In this document: positions 1 through 9,033 of the stretch, one piece after another
Layout: every line of letters begins with the position of its first letter
How positions within the stretch are numbered: position 1 is the stretch's first letter
Source: an uncultured Spirochaetales bacterium
Lineage (GTDB): Bacteria > Spirochaetota > Spirochaetia > JAFGXN01
DNA: 64,000 bases
Assembly (NCBI GenBank): GCA_949289575.1
Contig: CASEOG010000005.1
Span: 310,001-374,000, forward strand
Direction of reading: 5' to 3'
The notes under the pieces: generated by a model
Databases searched by the model: none
Told to the model about the DNA's origin: nothing
Seen by the model: only the letters and a program-made list of their open reading frames with translations
Made by a program: the position numbers and the translations under genes

Positions 1-1402
1 GGAAACGGGCAAACAGGGTCGAAATCGGAACCATACGTATCTGCATAATTCCTTCCTGAAGACTTCCCGTATTCAACGCCAGTTTCTGTGTCGAATTTTT
101 AAGATCGTCGGCATTCTTTTTAAATTTATCTTCAAAATGATCGTAGCGGTCCATCAGTTCGACACAACGTTCGCGAAGAGTACGTACTTTTTGCGGCAAA
201 TCCTCTTCCTCCGACGAAACCGGGTAATCATCCAGTATATCGAATAACGAAGAAACTTCGTTTTCCATTTTGCTGTTCAGTGACCGGAACTCCGTAATTA
301 ATTGATGATAAACATCACTGACCTGATTAATGGTCGACTTGTTAATAACAGACTCACTGATCATATTCAGCAGACTGTCAATTTTTTTGGAATCGACTCG
401 CAAAATCGAAGACTGACTCTGTTTCTTTGAGCCCTTCTTATCATTGACAGTTTCCGCGGATTTTTTCTGTGATGCCGCCGCACCGCTGTTGTCCTCTGTC
501 TCCGCGGAATCGACAGGGGAGGCAGCCGTTTCGCTTCCGGCCGCCCGGCTTTCGAAAGAATCAGTAACCGATTCTTTTTTGTTTTCGCGAAGCCGGTCGA
601 GGGTTTCTTCCGTCAGTTCCGTAATTTCGGAACCGGTCGTCACATCGGAAATCGAAACCAAATCCCGAATGGACGGGATATCGGACTGACTGGCGACAAA
701 GTAGTAAACTTCGGGATGAAAAATATCTTCGTTCAACGCTTCGAAATCGGGGGTTGTTTTCAGTATCGTTCCCTCGTTTTTCAGCGCCGCATAGACCTGA
801 ATCCCGCCGATTGTATTCATCAGAGCGGATTCATCGAAGAAGACCCTGATTTGGAACAGCTTCTGACTGCTTTCCAGCAATTCGAGCAGTTCCGTCAGTT
901 CATCCTCATCCAAGACCGACGCCGAATCGTCTCCGGCTGCGGCCTCGTCCTTGTTCTCCGAAGAGCCGGAAGAAGAAGCGGGAGCTGCGGAATCGGGTTC
1001 CGCATCTCCCAGCAAATTATGTAATCTTGTTTTCAGCTCTTCGACACCCTGATCCCGATACACGGAACCTTCCATGCGGCAATCCACCATGGACTTGATT
1101 ACATCGACAGCGACCAGCAGTGCATCGACAACCGGACGCGTTACGCGGCAATGCCCCTCTCTGATTTCATCAAGAACATCTTCGAGAACATGCGTCAGTT
1201 CCGCCAGTTCGGTGATGGCGACCGTTGCCGCCGCCCCCTTTAACGTGTGGGCGGCGCGAAACAGTTCGTCGATACAATCTTTATCCGTTGCATCGTTTTC
1301 CAACACCAGAATATTCTGCTCCAGCTGCTCGATCTGAATTCTGGCCTCTTCAAAGAAATCATTCAGCAGTTCTTCGTTGTTCGGATCAAGGTAATCACTC
1401 AT
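1..1402 (-). CDS. cheA: Chemotaxis histidine kinase CheA (N-terminal part, cut by window edge)
   Basis: CheA autophosphorylates on a histidine in response to receptor arrays and passes the phosphate to CheY and CheB. The visible part is about 467 residues. The P1 phosphotransfer domain is at the N-terminus with the substrate His52 in the motif AAHTLKGAA. It is followed by acidic and serine-rich linkers, a P2-like segment, and the start of the dimerisation/kinase region (QIRMVPISTLFARF) at the edge. The ATP-binding and CheW-like domains lie outside the window. The ATG is 22 bases after the flaA stop, so the two are probably cotranscribed, linking the filament sheath gene with chemotaxis. Assignment is firm; only the C-terminal domains are unseen. 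Confidence 0.95.
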   Translation of the reverse strand, partial: MSDYLDPNNEELLNDFFEEARIQIEQLEQNILVLENDATDKDCIDELFRAAHTLKGAAATVAITELAELTHVLEDVLDEIREGHCRVTRPVVDALLVAVDVIKSMVDCRMEGSVYRDQGVEELKTRLHNLLGDAEPDSAAPASSSGSSENKDEAAAGDDSASVLDEDELTELLELLESSQKLFQIRVFFDESALMNTIGGIQVYAALKNEGTILKTTPDFEALNEDIFHPEVYYFVASQSDIPSIRDLVSISDVTTGSEITELTEETLDRLRENKKESVTDSFESRAAGSETAASPVDSAETEDNSGAAASQKKSAETVNDKKGSKKQSQSSILRVDSKKIDSLLNMISESVINKSTINQVSDVYHQLITEFRSLNSKMENEVSSLFDILDDYPVSSEEEDLPQKVRTLRERCVELMDRYDHFEDKFKKNADDLKNSTQKLALNTGSLQEGIMQIRMVPISTLFARF

Positions 1403-1424
1403 TTTTTAACCTGTTTTCTGGTTC

Positions 1425-2504
1425 TTATTTCTGATTCATTCTCTGTTTTTCGATATACTCGAGCGTCAGCTGTTCGCCCAGACGCGTAAAGTTATAATCG
1501 CTCATGAATGTGTTGTAATCGGAAACAATATTCCAGTAAGCATCGTCGTTGATGTCCAGATTTCTCTGAATAACGTCTTTATCGTATTCGACATCAATCT
1601 GTTTGATGTATCCGATAAAGTCTCCGCCTTCATGCTGTATATCTTTCACGACACGCAAAGCAACCACTTTCCAGCTGCGGTTCAGCATCGGATAAGTCGG
1701 CTCTGTTTTCAGATCGCGATTCTTGACATTGACAATGTAATTGGGGTTTTCCCATTCAATTCTTCTCCAACCGGTGAAATTAAAGTCGCCGATTGTGTAA
1801 ATTTTTTCGTTGTAATCGGAATCGCGAAGAACAACCTGCAATTTATGGGGGTAATTCCGTCCGCAGATGACAGCAGAAATTTTCTTGATATAACGTACAT
1901 TATCGATAGCCCCGCGTCCGTTTTGGAACATGTATTCATCGGTACCGGGTTTTTTGTAATAAACGGGAATATCAAACGGGGGAACGATATCGGCATAGGC
2001 ATAACGGCTTCCCTGCGGGAAATTGGCCCGAATACCCAACACTTTTCCCGGGTTTTCGACGCCCAATTTCTCGTTTCCGAAAACGGTTTCCGCATCATTC
2101 ACTTCGACTTCTTTTACCATCGATTTGGCAATCGTATCGGGGAAAGCAGCCGATGAGTTCAGTTTAACCTGCCACTGTTCGATTGCCAGAGAAACATCGA
2201 ACTCCGCTCTTTCTTCTTCCGACAATGCATAGGTAGAATAGTCGGCCAATTCGATAATGGTTTCCGAATTCTGTCCGTTTTCACCGTCTGCCGTCAGAAG
2301 CGAGAAATCCAGCAAAGTTGCTTTAAAGGCTTCGCCTTCGGCATTCTCTTCCTGGGCCTGAGCATTCTCTTCCTGAGCCGGAGCATTATCCGACTGCGCC
2401 GCTGTTGCTTCTTCTGTTTCGGGCTCGACCGGCGCCTCCTGCGCAAAAGCCAAAGAGCCCGACAAAAAGAAAACGAGAGTAAAAAGAAAGAATTTGTTTT
2501 TCAT
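1425..2504 (-). CDS. flaA: Flagellar filament outer layer protein FlaA
   Basis: FlaA forms the sheath around the FlaB core of spirochaete periplasmic flagella and is exported by the Sec pathway. The 359-residue product has a signal peptide (residues 1-21, ending AFAQ). An acidic Glu/Gln/Ala-rich stretch of about 40 residues with a repeated AQEENA unit follows, then the conserved FlaA body with the segments FPQGSRYAYADIVPPFDIP and GWRRIEWENPNYI. The start has a strong AGGAGG ribosome site. The acidic repeat directly after the signal peptide is unusual and may be lineage-specific. It lies between a GerMN protein gene (11-base gap) and cheA. Assignment is firm on family motifs and length. Confidence 0.93.
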   Translation of the reverse strand: MKNKFFLFTLVFFLSGSLAFAQEAPVEPETEEATAAQSDNAPAQEENAQAQEENAEGEAFKATLLDFSLLTADGENGQNSETIIELADYSTYALSEEERAEFDVSLAIEQWQVKLNSSAAFPDTIAKSMVKEVEVNDAETVFGNEKLGVENPGKVLGIRANFPQGSRYAYADIVPPFDIPVYYKKPGTDEYMFQNGRGAIDNVRYIKKISAVICGRNYPHKLQVVLRDSDYNEKIYTIGDFNFTGWRRIEWENPNYIVNVKNRDLKTEPTYPMLNRSWKVVALRVVKDIQHEGGDFIGYIKQIDVEYDKDVIQRNLDINDDAYWNIVSDYNTFMSDYNFTRLGEQLTLEYIEKQRMNQK

Positions 2505-2515
2505 AAAAAAACCTC

Positions 2516-3049
2516 CTACTGTTCTAAATCTTTCTCTTCTAACGATTTATTAACAACAACAGGATCATTCCCGTTGACCGTTACCGTAACATTTTCATAT
2601 CCCGGAAAATTCTTCCGGATATTAATCTTTAAAATTTCGACTGCCCGTTCGAGAGGCAGTTGTGTTTTTACCGCTTCCGAAGACAGATCGACATAAACAT
2701 CTTCGCCGACGACGACAATCTGATTGACTTTTGTCGTATACGGAAAAACCGGATACGGATCCAAGAGCATGGAGCCCTGAATCAGCTGCCGTACCGTTTC
2801 TTCGATGCGGTCGCGCGGCGTATCCATCCGCGGAGCCAGTCTGATCTCTCCCGACAGTTCCGTTCCGCTTTTATCGGGGAAAAACAGTACCAGTTCCTGT
2901 CTTGTTACCGACCGGCAGATAAACGGAATCATACTGACGGCAAACAGCAAAACGGCAACCGCCGCCGCTACCGCCGGAAATCTTTTCGAGTACAGGAACT
3001 CTCCGCTGCGAAGTCCGGCTACTTTTTCTCCGATTTGTTTCAGTTTCAT
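2516..3049 (-). CDS. GerMN-domain membrane-anchored protein
   Basis: The 177-residue protein has an N-terminal cytoplasmic stretch, one transmembrane segment (about residues 23-45) and an extracytoplasmic GerMN-like domain. The domain pattern includes LVLFFPDKSG, TVRQLIQG, KVNQIVVVGEDVYVDLSSE and VTVTVNGNDPV. GerMN domains occur in spore germination protein GerM and in many non-sporulating bacteria, and are thought to bind cell-wall or protein partners; no enzyme activity is implied. It starts 8 bases after the amidase stop and precedes flaA, so an envelope role beside the periplasmic flagella is a reasonable inference. Exact function is unknown. Confidence 0.75.
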   Translation of the reverse strand: MKLKQIGEKVAGLRSGEFLYSKRFPAVAAAVAVLLFAVSMIPFICRSVTRQELVLFFPDKSGTELSGEIRLAPRMDTPRDRIEETVRQLIQGSMLLDPYPVFPYTTKVNQIVVVGEDVYVDLSSEAVKTQLPLERAVEILKINIRKNFPGYENVTVTVNGNDPVVVNKSLEEKDLEQ

Positions 3050-3057
3050 ATTCTCTT

Positions 3058-4104
3058 CTATTCCTCTACAGCAGGAAAACCGGTCATAAAATCTCTGATT
3101 CCGGCAAAAATCCCCTCTGCTATTTTATCACAATATTCGCCGTCGGCAAGCATTTTCATTTCTTTCTCGTTTGAAATAAATCCGACTTCCACCAGTACGG
3201 CCGGCATTTTGGCATGCTTGACGACAAACCACTCTTCTTCCTTAATGCCGCGGTTTCCGGAAACATCTCCGATGGTCTTTTCCATGCCGTCGGAAATCAG
3301 TTTGGAAAGCAGCCTGCTTTCCATTGTGATTTCGTGATCGAAAAGATCGGTGATAACCGGTAAGACCGTATCGTCGACATCCTTCTTCACCTCTTCCGGC
3401 ACAACATCCCGTTTGACATCCTGAGACAAAAACCAGACTTCGAAACCGGATGCGGATGTGTTGATCGACGAATTGACATGTACGGAAACAAAAAGCACCA
3501 AATCGTCTTTGCCGCCCGTGACCCGGTTGGCGATTTCCGTCCGCTCTTTTAAATCGGGATAGACATCGGTCGTACGTGTCATTACAATCGGTATTCCCGG
3601 AAAATCGCGGCGGATTTTATTCTCAAGCCGCAAAGCAACATCGAGTGTCACTTCCTTTTCCGTCAGAAACTCTTTTCTTCCCGGCAAAAGAACTCTCGCT
3701 ACGGCTCCCGGATCTTTTCCTCCGTGTCCGGCATCGATAATAATGGCCTTAACACGAACGGGAACACGTCCTTCCCGGCTTTTCTTTAAAAAAGCACGGA
3801 TTTCTTTTTCCGCCAGCGGTCCGAATCGAAAACCCTTCCCTTGATTTTTTTCGATATAATCAATCGTTTTCTTTTGATTATATTCGATTATCAGAAAATC
3901 GCAATCCGGAGAAAAAACGATTTTCTTTCCCTCGGCAGACAGAATCATTCCGACCTGCCGCCGTTCGTCCCACAAAATATCGGCACCGAATTCCGTCTCG
4001 AAATCGGAAGAGACCGCTTCGGCCGCATACGCCGCCGCTCCGCCTTCAGTCAGAAGAAGAAGCAGAAGAAGAATGATTGCGGCACCATTTTTCCAACACT
4101 TCAT
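3058..4104 (-). CDS. N-acetylmuramoyl-L-alanine amidase (Amidase_3, AmiC type)
   Basis: This zinc amidase cuts the bond between N-acetylmuramic acid and L-alanine in peptidoglycan, in the periplasm. The 348-residue protein has a signal peptide (poly-Leu core, ending near AAAYAAEA), a short beta-rich N-terminal region to about residue 110, and an Amidase_3 domain. The zinc and catalytic residues are visible in DAGHGGKDPGA, the Glu of LTEKEV, SVHVNSS and VEVGFISN. The first ATG lies inside the end of the ATP-grasp gene (59-base overlap), and the signal peptide fits this start. It may remodel the wall for division or for periplasmic flagella; the neighbours flaA and GerMN make the latter plausible. 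Confidence 0.9.
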   Translation of the reverse strand: MKCWKNGAAIILLLLLLLTEGGAAAYAAEAVSSDFETEFGADILWDERRQVGMILSAEGKKIVFSPDCDFLIIEYNQKKTIDYIEKNQGKGFRFGPLAEKEIRAFLKKSREGRVPVRVKAIIIDAGHGGKDPGAVARVLLPGRKEFLTEKEVTLDVALRLENKIRRDFPGIPIVMTRTTDVYPDLKERTEIANRVTGGKDDLVLFVSVHVNSSINTSASGFEVWFLSQDVKRDVVPEEVKKDVDDTVLPVITDLFDHEITMESRLLSKLISDGMEKTIGDVSGNRGIKEEEWFVVKHAKMPAVLVEVGFISNEKEMKMLADGEYCDKIAEGIFAGIRDFMTGFPAVEE

Positions 4105-5731
4105 TCAGCATCCCCAGTTTAAAAAAATACTGCAGACTGTCTGCCAGCCAGACAGCTCCCTGAACACCCCCGCGCCGGTAAACACGCCGGAACAATCCGT
4201 CCAGAATCAGATTCGCTTTTTTTTCCCCGACAAAAAGCTTCATGCGGCGCAAACGCCTTAAACCGCGTACGAATGCCGCATCGCAATCTTTCTCTTCTAT
4301 GAATAACGGCTTTTGGGTGTATGAAATCAAGAGGTTACAAAAATTTTCTTCCTTTTTTTTGAAAAAAAATTCACATCCGGGTTTTTCGGAACTCTCTTCC
4401 GAAGAACTCACGCACCCCTCTCCGTAAATCAAAAAAGCCTCGGTTTCCGGATCACCCGGCTTCAGCCGAATCAGAATCCGTTCCGCCGCCCGATCGGCTT
4501 CGTGCACCGCCCGGCGGCGCGTTCGCGCGGCCGTAATGATATTTCCGCACTTTTCGACATTGTTGCGGGGAAACCGCACGCGGCCGCCGACAGCCGCTCT
4601 CATGAAAAGATGCCTGACACAGCGGCGGCGCAAAACCGTTTCGACGCCTTCCACCGCAACGACCTCGCCCGGAACCGACAAAAAGGCCCGTTCCGCCGAA
4701 TAACGGCGCCGTTCGCGGGGCGGCAGTGCCGGCGGAAGGCCGACCGCCAACCGTAAAGCGGCCGCCGTCACGTTGATTCCCGACGCATACGGATAGGTCC
4801 ACCCCGACATATAGCCGCCCGAAAGGCGGGCCGCCACCTCACCGATGACCGCTTTGCGGCGCGCCGGCGAATATTTGACATCGCCTTTGGCCGCGCCCGT
4901 TGTCAGACCGAGTGCGGCAACGGCCTTGCGAAACTCCGCTTCCGCCGCCCGGCGCACCTCAGCCGGCGCCGCCGTCGGCATGGTATGCCCCATTTCGATA
5001 AAATAAGGCGGGAAAAAAATATGGCGGTCGGCAAATCCGGTGATTGTCACCCTGCCGTCGCAAACCAACGCATCCAGACTGAACTCGGGACCGTCGATAT
5101 ATTCTTCGATAATCGCCTTGCCCGAACGGGAAAACCGCAGCGCCTCCGCGACCGCCTCGGACAGCCCGGCTTCGTTGTCGACGCGGCGGGTGCCCCGCCC
5201 GCCCATGTTGTCGACCGGTTTGACCACCAACGGAAACGGAGGAAGAGCCGCCGCTGCCGCTTCTCCGACGGAAGCAACCGTCACAAAGACCGGCGACGAA
5301 ACGCCGTGACGGGCAAAGGCGGCTCTCATGGCCGCTTTGTTGCTGGCCGCAAAGGCTGCCTCCGGCGCCAGCCCCGGCAAGCCGAGCGCCTTCGCCGCCG
5401 AAGCGACATTAAACGAAAAATCGGTTCCCGCGGTAAACACCCCGTCGATGCCGCACTCTGCCTGCAGCCGCCGGGCGGCATCGACAACCGCTTCCGTATC
5501 GGAAATATCGACCGCCTCGAACCGGTCGCAAAGCGGCACCGCTTCGGCACGCGGATTGGCATCGAAGCCGATGACGGCCCAGTTCCACGCTTTGGCCGTT
5601 TCGATGGCCGGACGCTGCATCAGCCCGCAGCCGAGAATCAGAATCGTTTTCTTTCCCGGAACCGCCTTTCTCCCGTATCCGCGACCGGCAAACGGATAGG
5701 CACCGTCATTTCTTTTTTGCGTAAACTTCAA
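4046..5731 (-). CDS. ATP-grasp domain protein with novel C-terminal extension
   Basis: ATP-grasp enzymes join a carboxylate to an amine or thiol through an acyl-phosphate. The 561-residue protein has a Rossmann-like N-terminal lobe (TILILGCGLMQRPAIE, about residues 29-44) as in PurK and CarB. The ATP-grasp fold follows, with LVVKPVDNMGGRGTRR for nucleotide binding, IIEEYIDGPEFSLDAL, and a late EVAARLSGG segment. From about residue 430 to the end there is no recognised domain, only a charged, aromatic-rich tail. The start is a TTG behind a GGGGGGAT ribosome site and overlaps the preceding gene by 26 bases. The substrate is unknown. Its place at the end of a nucleotidyltransferase/glycosyltransferase cluster suggests amino-acid or sugar ligation in a surface-modification pathway. 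Confidence 0.75.
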   Translation of the reverse strand: MKFTQKRNDGAYPFAGRGYGRKAVPGKKTILILGCGLMQRPAIETAKAWNWAVIGFDANPRAEAVPLCDRFEAVDISDTEAVVDAARRLQAECGIDGVFTAGTDFSFNVASAAKALGLPGLAPEAAFAASNKAAMRAAFARHGVSSPVFVTVASVGEAAAAALPPFPLVVKPVDNMGGRGTRRVDNEAGLSEAVAEALRFSRSGKAIIEEYIDGPEFSLDALVCDGRVTITGFADRHIFFPPYFIEMGHTMPTAAPAEVRRAAEAEFRKAVAALGLTTGAAKGDVKYSPARRKAVIGEVAARLSGGYMSGWTYPYASGINVTAAALRLAVGLPPALPPRERRRYSAERAFLSVPGEVVAVEGVETVLRRRCVRHLFMRAAVGGRVRFPRNNVEKCGNIITAARTRRRAVHEADRAAERILIRLKPGDPETEAFLIYGEGCVSSSEESSEKPGCEFFFKKKEENFCNLLISYTQKPLFIEEKDCDAAFVRGLRRLRRMKLFVGEKKANLILDGLFRRVYRRGGVQGAVWLADSLQYFFKLGMLNEVLEKWCRNHSSSASSSD

Positions 5732-7412
5732 AAGTATCCCCCCATTTCAGCAGTCGAAAAACGTGATACAGAAAACGGTAAAGCCGCGGCGGCAGCGACC
5801 CGGCGCTGCGGTGATTCCAAATCCGTTCCGGATGAATGCCGGTGATACGAATCCGTTCGACCCGGTAACCGTACCGCTTCAGAATCTTGCGAACCGCGCG
5901 CGGCGTCAGAATCGTGTAATGGTCTTCGGGGCTTTTATCCAGAAACCGGCGCAGCGATTTGCGCGCCGACCAGCCGCTGCCGTTCGGCGTCGAAAAGGCC
6001 AGAATGCCGTCGGATGCAGACAGCCGGGAGATTTTTTCCAGCACCGCTCCCGGATTTTCGAAATGTTCGATCACGTACCACATCGTGACCGCATTAAATT
6101 TCAGTCCGTTTTCGGGATAATCCTCAAACGGCACCGACAGAACCGGCAAACCGAACTCTTTGCGGACATACTCCGCCGCTTCGGCGCAAACCTCGCAGCC
6201 GGCCGCCTCCCAACCGCGGGCGGCCGCCCCTTTCAGAAACGGTCCGTAAGCACAGCCGACATCCAACAGGCGAAGCCGGCAATCGCTCTGCGCGGTACGG
6301 CGCAACGGTTCGAGACAATCGAGACGCCCCTCTCCCATTGCGGCAATCGAATCGAAATCTTCGAGATAAGTGCGGCCGTAAGACTGCCTGTATTCCGAAA
6401 AGAAATAATCCTCGCGATAACGTTTCTCCGGTTCCTTAAACAGCAGCTGATAATAAAGCGAACAGCGGCGGCAACGGTAAATCGTTCTCGTTTTGTCGCG
6501 AAAGACCACCTTACCCCGCCGGCCGCAAACGGGACAGACGGCGGAGCCTGTAAAATGCCGTTTTTCGAAAAACGACCCCAGCGATTCCCGCGGCATTTCG
6601 AGAAACGGTTTGAAAACGGACGCCGCTTTATCGGGATCGGCGAGCAGCGCTTCGATGACCCCCGGTTTCACCGCACCGACACCCGCTTCCGGCAAGCCCG
6701 TCTTCACCGTTAAGCGGTGATGATACGCTGTCGGATTGATTAAGATGACAGGGACATTCTGGAAAAGCGCTTCGAATGCCGTCAGTCCGAAATGAGTCAG
6801 AACCAGATCCCACCCGGTAATCTGCAGAGAGAGGTCTTTGATGCGGGCAACAACTTCGAATCCGGGATAGCGTTCCGCTTTCAGTAGGGGTGACAGCAGC
6901 GTTATCCGGTACTTTTCATGCAGCCCGGCCGCCCGCAAATAATCGGCTGTTTTTTGAGCCAGTCCCGCGCGATCCTCTCCCCCGAAAGAGACCAGAATCG
7001 ATTTAATCGTTTTTCGTTTTCTTTTCTTATAATCGTCCCGGTTCAAAAAAGCCAAAGAAGCGTAATTGGGAGGCTGCTGTTTTTTCACAACCGGTAAAAT
7101 ATCCATAAGATAATCGAATCGGGAACGGGCCGAACCTCCCTCGTCGATGCCGACTCTGATGATATGTTTCGGGAATTTCTCCAGCTGTGCCGGAGCGGTC
7201 CGGAAATTATCGAAAATGACAGCCTTTGTCTCGGGCGGAATGTCGCCGATAATCACGGAAGCGCGGCAGTCATCGAAGAGCGGAAAGTAGACCGGATTAT
7301 CGTTGTGTTCGAGGAAGACGGCGGAATCGGGAAACTGATGGTGAAGCCGGATCATCCGTTTCAGATGTCCGCTGCCGCACCCTTTTTTGAGCGTCGGAAA
7401 CAGCAGAATCAT
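5706..7412 (-). CDS. PseG-like sugar hydrolase/glycosyltransferase fused to a zinc-ribbon methyltransferase
   Basis: The 568-residue protein reads as two enzymes. Residues 1-285 resemble PseG/MurG-type GT-B proteins: GCGSGHLKRM with the PseG-type His16, VSFGGEDRAG, and DLVLTHFGLTAFEALFQNVP. PseG removes UDP from a nucleotide sugar in pseudaminic acid synthesis. Residues 293-317 hold a four-cysteine zinc ribbon (CPVC and CRRC). From about 380 on there is a class I SAM methyltransferase with LLDVGCAYGPFLKG and a later WYVIEHFENP motif. A longer frame opens 75 bases upstream, but the ATG at 7412 makes a 4-base ATGA overlap with the preceding gene and opens directly into the conserved domain. The ribbon-methyltransferase part is like sugar C-methyltransferases; the substrate is not known. 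Confidence 0.75.
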   Translation of the reverse strand: MILLFPTLKKGCGSGHLKRMIRLHHQFPDSAVFLEHNDNPVYFPLFDDCRASVIIGDIPPETKAVIFDNFRTAPAQLEKFPKHIIRVGIDEGGSARSRFDYLMDILPVVKKQQPPNYASLAFLNRDDYKKRKRKTIKSILVSFGGEDRAGLAQKTADYLRAAGLHEKYRITLLSPLLKAERYPGFEVVARIKDLSLQITGWDLVLTHFGLTAFEALFQNVPVILINPTAYHHRLTVKTGLPEAGVGAVKPGVIEALLADPDKAASVFKPFLEMPRESLGSFFEKRHFTGSAVCPVCGRRGKVVFRDKTRTIYRCRRCSLYYQLLFKEPEKRYREDYFFSEYRQSYGRTYLEDFDSIAAMGEGRLDCLEPLRRTAQSDCRLRLLDVGCAYGPFLKGAAARGWEAAGCEVCAEAAEYVRKEFGLPVLSVPFEDYPENGLKFNAVTMWYVIEHFENPGAVLEKISRLSASDGILAFSTPNGSGWSARKSLRRFLDKSPEDHYTILTPRAVRKILKRYGYRVERIRITGIHPERIWNHRSAGSLPPRLYRFLYHVFRLLKWGDTFEVYAKKK

Positions 7413-8077
7413 AAACGCCCCTCCTCCGCCTGCGCGGCAATCAGCCGTTTGAGGGAAAAGGTTTCGGGGGTCAGGCCGGCCGCCCAACGGGCAACCCGGC
7501 GGTAATCTTCTTCCGTGTCGACGGTCACCGACAGCCGCGAGCGGTAACCTTCCGGCGGCGCGCCGCCGATAACGGCAAATGTTTCGGGATGACGGTAGAG
7601 GTACGGCATCACATGCTCGCGGTCGTACGGATCCGTTGCCGCCGCCTCCGCCGCCAGCAGCGCACCGGCGCGCGCCGCCTCGACGGACGAACCGGTCGGA
7701 ATTTCTTTTAAAACGGCATAATCGGCGCCGGCCGCCTCCGCCTGCCGCAGCGTTTCGGCCGCCAGAGCCGGCGAGACAAACGGGTTGTCACCCGTTGCCC
7801 GGAGAATCCAATCGGGACGGTACAGGCGCGCCGCTTCGGCAAATCGGTTGAGGACGTCGGTTTCCGACCCGGTAAACAAATCGAAGCCGCAACGGGCGGC
7901 GTTGAGCCGCAGCGTTGCGGCATCCGCTTCACAGGTCAGCAGAACGTAACAGTCCGCCTCAATTTGTTTCAGGCGCCGCATACTCCATTCGACCAACGGA
8001 ATGCCTTCGAGCGGCAGCAGAGCTTTTCGCGGCAACCGCACGGAATTGAGACGCGTCTGAAGAAAAACTGCCGTCAT
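7409..8077 (-). CDS. SpsF/NeuA-like cytidylyltransferase family protein
   Basis: This family activates sugars (often acidic ones) with CTP or another NTP. The 222-residue product matches the SpsF group. It has the nucleotide-binding N-terminus AVFLQTRLNSVRLPRKALL, the TGDNPFVSP motif that holds the metal and phosphates, PYDREHVMPYLYRHPE, and LSVTVDTEEDY near the end. The start at 8077 is chosen because it gives an ATGA overlap with the upstream stop; the longer frame from 8095 adds six residues with no homology. It sits between the glycosyltransferase-like gene and the PseG-like fusion. The sugar it activates cannot be read from the sequence. Confidence 0.85.
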   Translation of the reverse strand: MTAVFLQTRLNSVRLPRKALLPLEGIPLVEWSMRRLKQIEADCYVLLTCEADAATLRLNAARCGFDLFTGSETDVLNRFAEAARLYRPDWILRATGDNPFVSPALAAETLRQAEAAGADYAVLKEIPTGSSVEAARAGALLAAEAAATDPYDREHVMPYLYRHPETFAVIGGAPPEGYRSRLSVTVDTEEDYRRVARWAAGLTPETFSLKRLIAAQAEEGRL

Positions 8078-9033
8078 TGTCCGATTTCTCCCCACTCGGC
8101 AATGCCTTCGGCCAGCGTTTTACGGTACTGCTTCCGGTAGCGTTCGAGCAGCCGGACCGCCTGCCGGCATTCGCCGATAGTCCGACTCCAGTCCCGGCCG
8201 GCAAAACGGAAAAAGTAGCCGATAAACGAAATGTACGGGATATAAAAGCGTTCTTTCTTTTTTTTGACAAACTGATTCTTTAAAACAAAAAGCAGATAAT
8301 CGGAATCGAAACACTCGCGGTGAGGTTCGATTTCGGTATCGTAGTGAACCAGAAAGTAGGGATGAAGCCGAACCGTTTTTCCGAACATCACCAGCCGGGC
8401 ACCGAAATCGATCAGCTGCCAGAACGGATTGCGGAACGAATTGTCGAAACCGCCGACGGTAAAAAACGATTCGCGGTGATAACAGCCGGTAAAATCAAAC
8501 GGGTAAAAGGTGCGTCCGCCGCTGGCGGCATTGCCGAACGCTTTCACCCGCAACTTTTTTTTCTGCACGGACGGAACCATCATGGTCGGAATCGGACTCT
8601 GTTCTCTCATATCTTTCAAAAACGGAACGTAAATGACGGGATCGTTCTCCCCCGGTGCTTCGGCCGGCAGTGTCATTTCTTTATCGAGTATCTGATCGTT
8701 CCACAGCACGCAGAACCATTCGTCGTTCAGAAGCGAGGCAGCCAGATCGATCTGTTCCCCCGGTGTCAGCTCTTTTTGAGGAATCAGAAAGCGGAACTGA
8801 TCCGATCCTTTCATCAGATCGTAAATTTCGGGAGAGCTCCCCGGCGGTTCGACGGAAATCACCGAATCGAAATGCTGAAAAAAGCGTCTGGACAGCAGTG
8901 CCGCTTTATCGATGCGGGCGCCGCGGTTCAGCAAAATCAGCGAAATGTTTTTTTCTTTCCGGGGCCGGCAGTTTCCCCACAACGTGTAGTCGGCAGAAAG
9001 CGGTTTGTCAGAAATGGAATGTATAATACTCAT
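8074..9033 (-). CDS. Glycosyltransferase-like protein (GT-A fold, family 2-like)
   Basis: The 319-residue protein opens with a Rossmann-type strand pattern (NISLILLNRGARIDKAALL) and a middle region with LNDEWFCVLWNDQIL. These resemble GT-A glycosyltransferases, with WND in the place of a DxD-type metal site. A later CYHRESFFTVGGFDNSF segment is typical of family 2 enzymes, where the acceptor loop carries GGFDE. It would transfer a sugar from a nucleotide donor to a lipid, protein or glycan. The start at 9033 has a GGAGGG site and overlaps the spiro-SPASM gene by 26 bases. Donor and acceptor are unknown. Confidence 0.65.
   Translation of the reverse strand: MSIIHSISDKPLSADYTLWGNCRPRKEKNISLILLNRGARIDKAALLSRRFFQHFDSVISVEPPGSSPEIYDLMKGSDQFRFLIPQKELTPGEQIDLAASLLNDEWFCVLWNDQILDKEMTLPAEAPGENDPVIYVPFLKDMREQSPIPTMMVPSVQKKKLRVKAFGNAASGGRTFYPFDFTGCYHRESFFTVGGFDNSFRNPFWQLIDFGARLVMFGKTVRLHPYFLVHYDTEIEPHRECFDSDYLLFVLKNQFVKKKKERFYIPYISFIGYFFRFAGRDWSRTIGECRQAVRLLERYRKQYRKTLAEGIAEWGEIGQ

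Noticed and set aside
2330-2420. Short direct repeats in the 5' part of flaA
   Set aside because: They encode an acidic AQEENA-type stretch in an intact frame; too short and local to be a separate element.
4985-5845. A 286-codon plus-strand frame opposite the ATP-grasp gene
   Set aside because: Arg/Gly/His-rich translation without homology, opposite a well-supported gene; a shadow of GC-rich codons.
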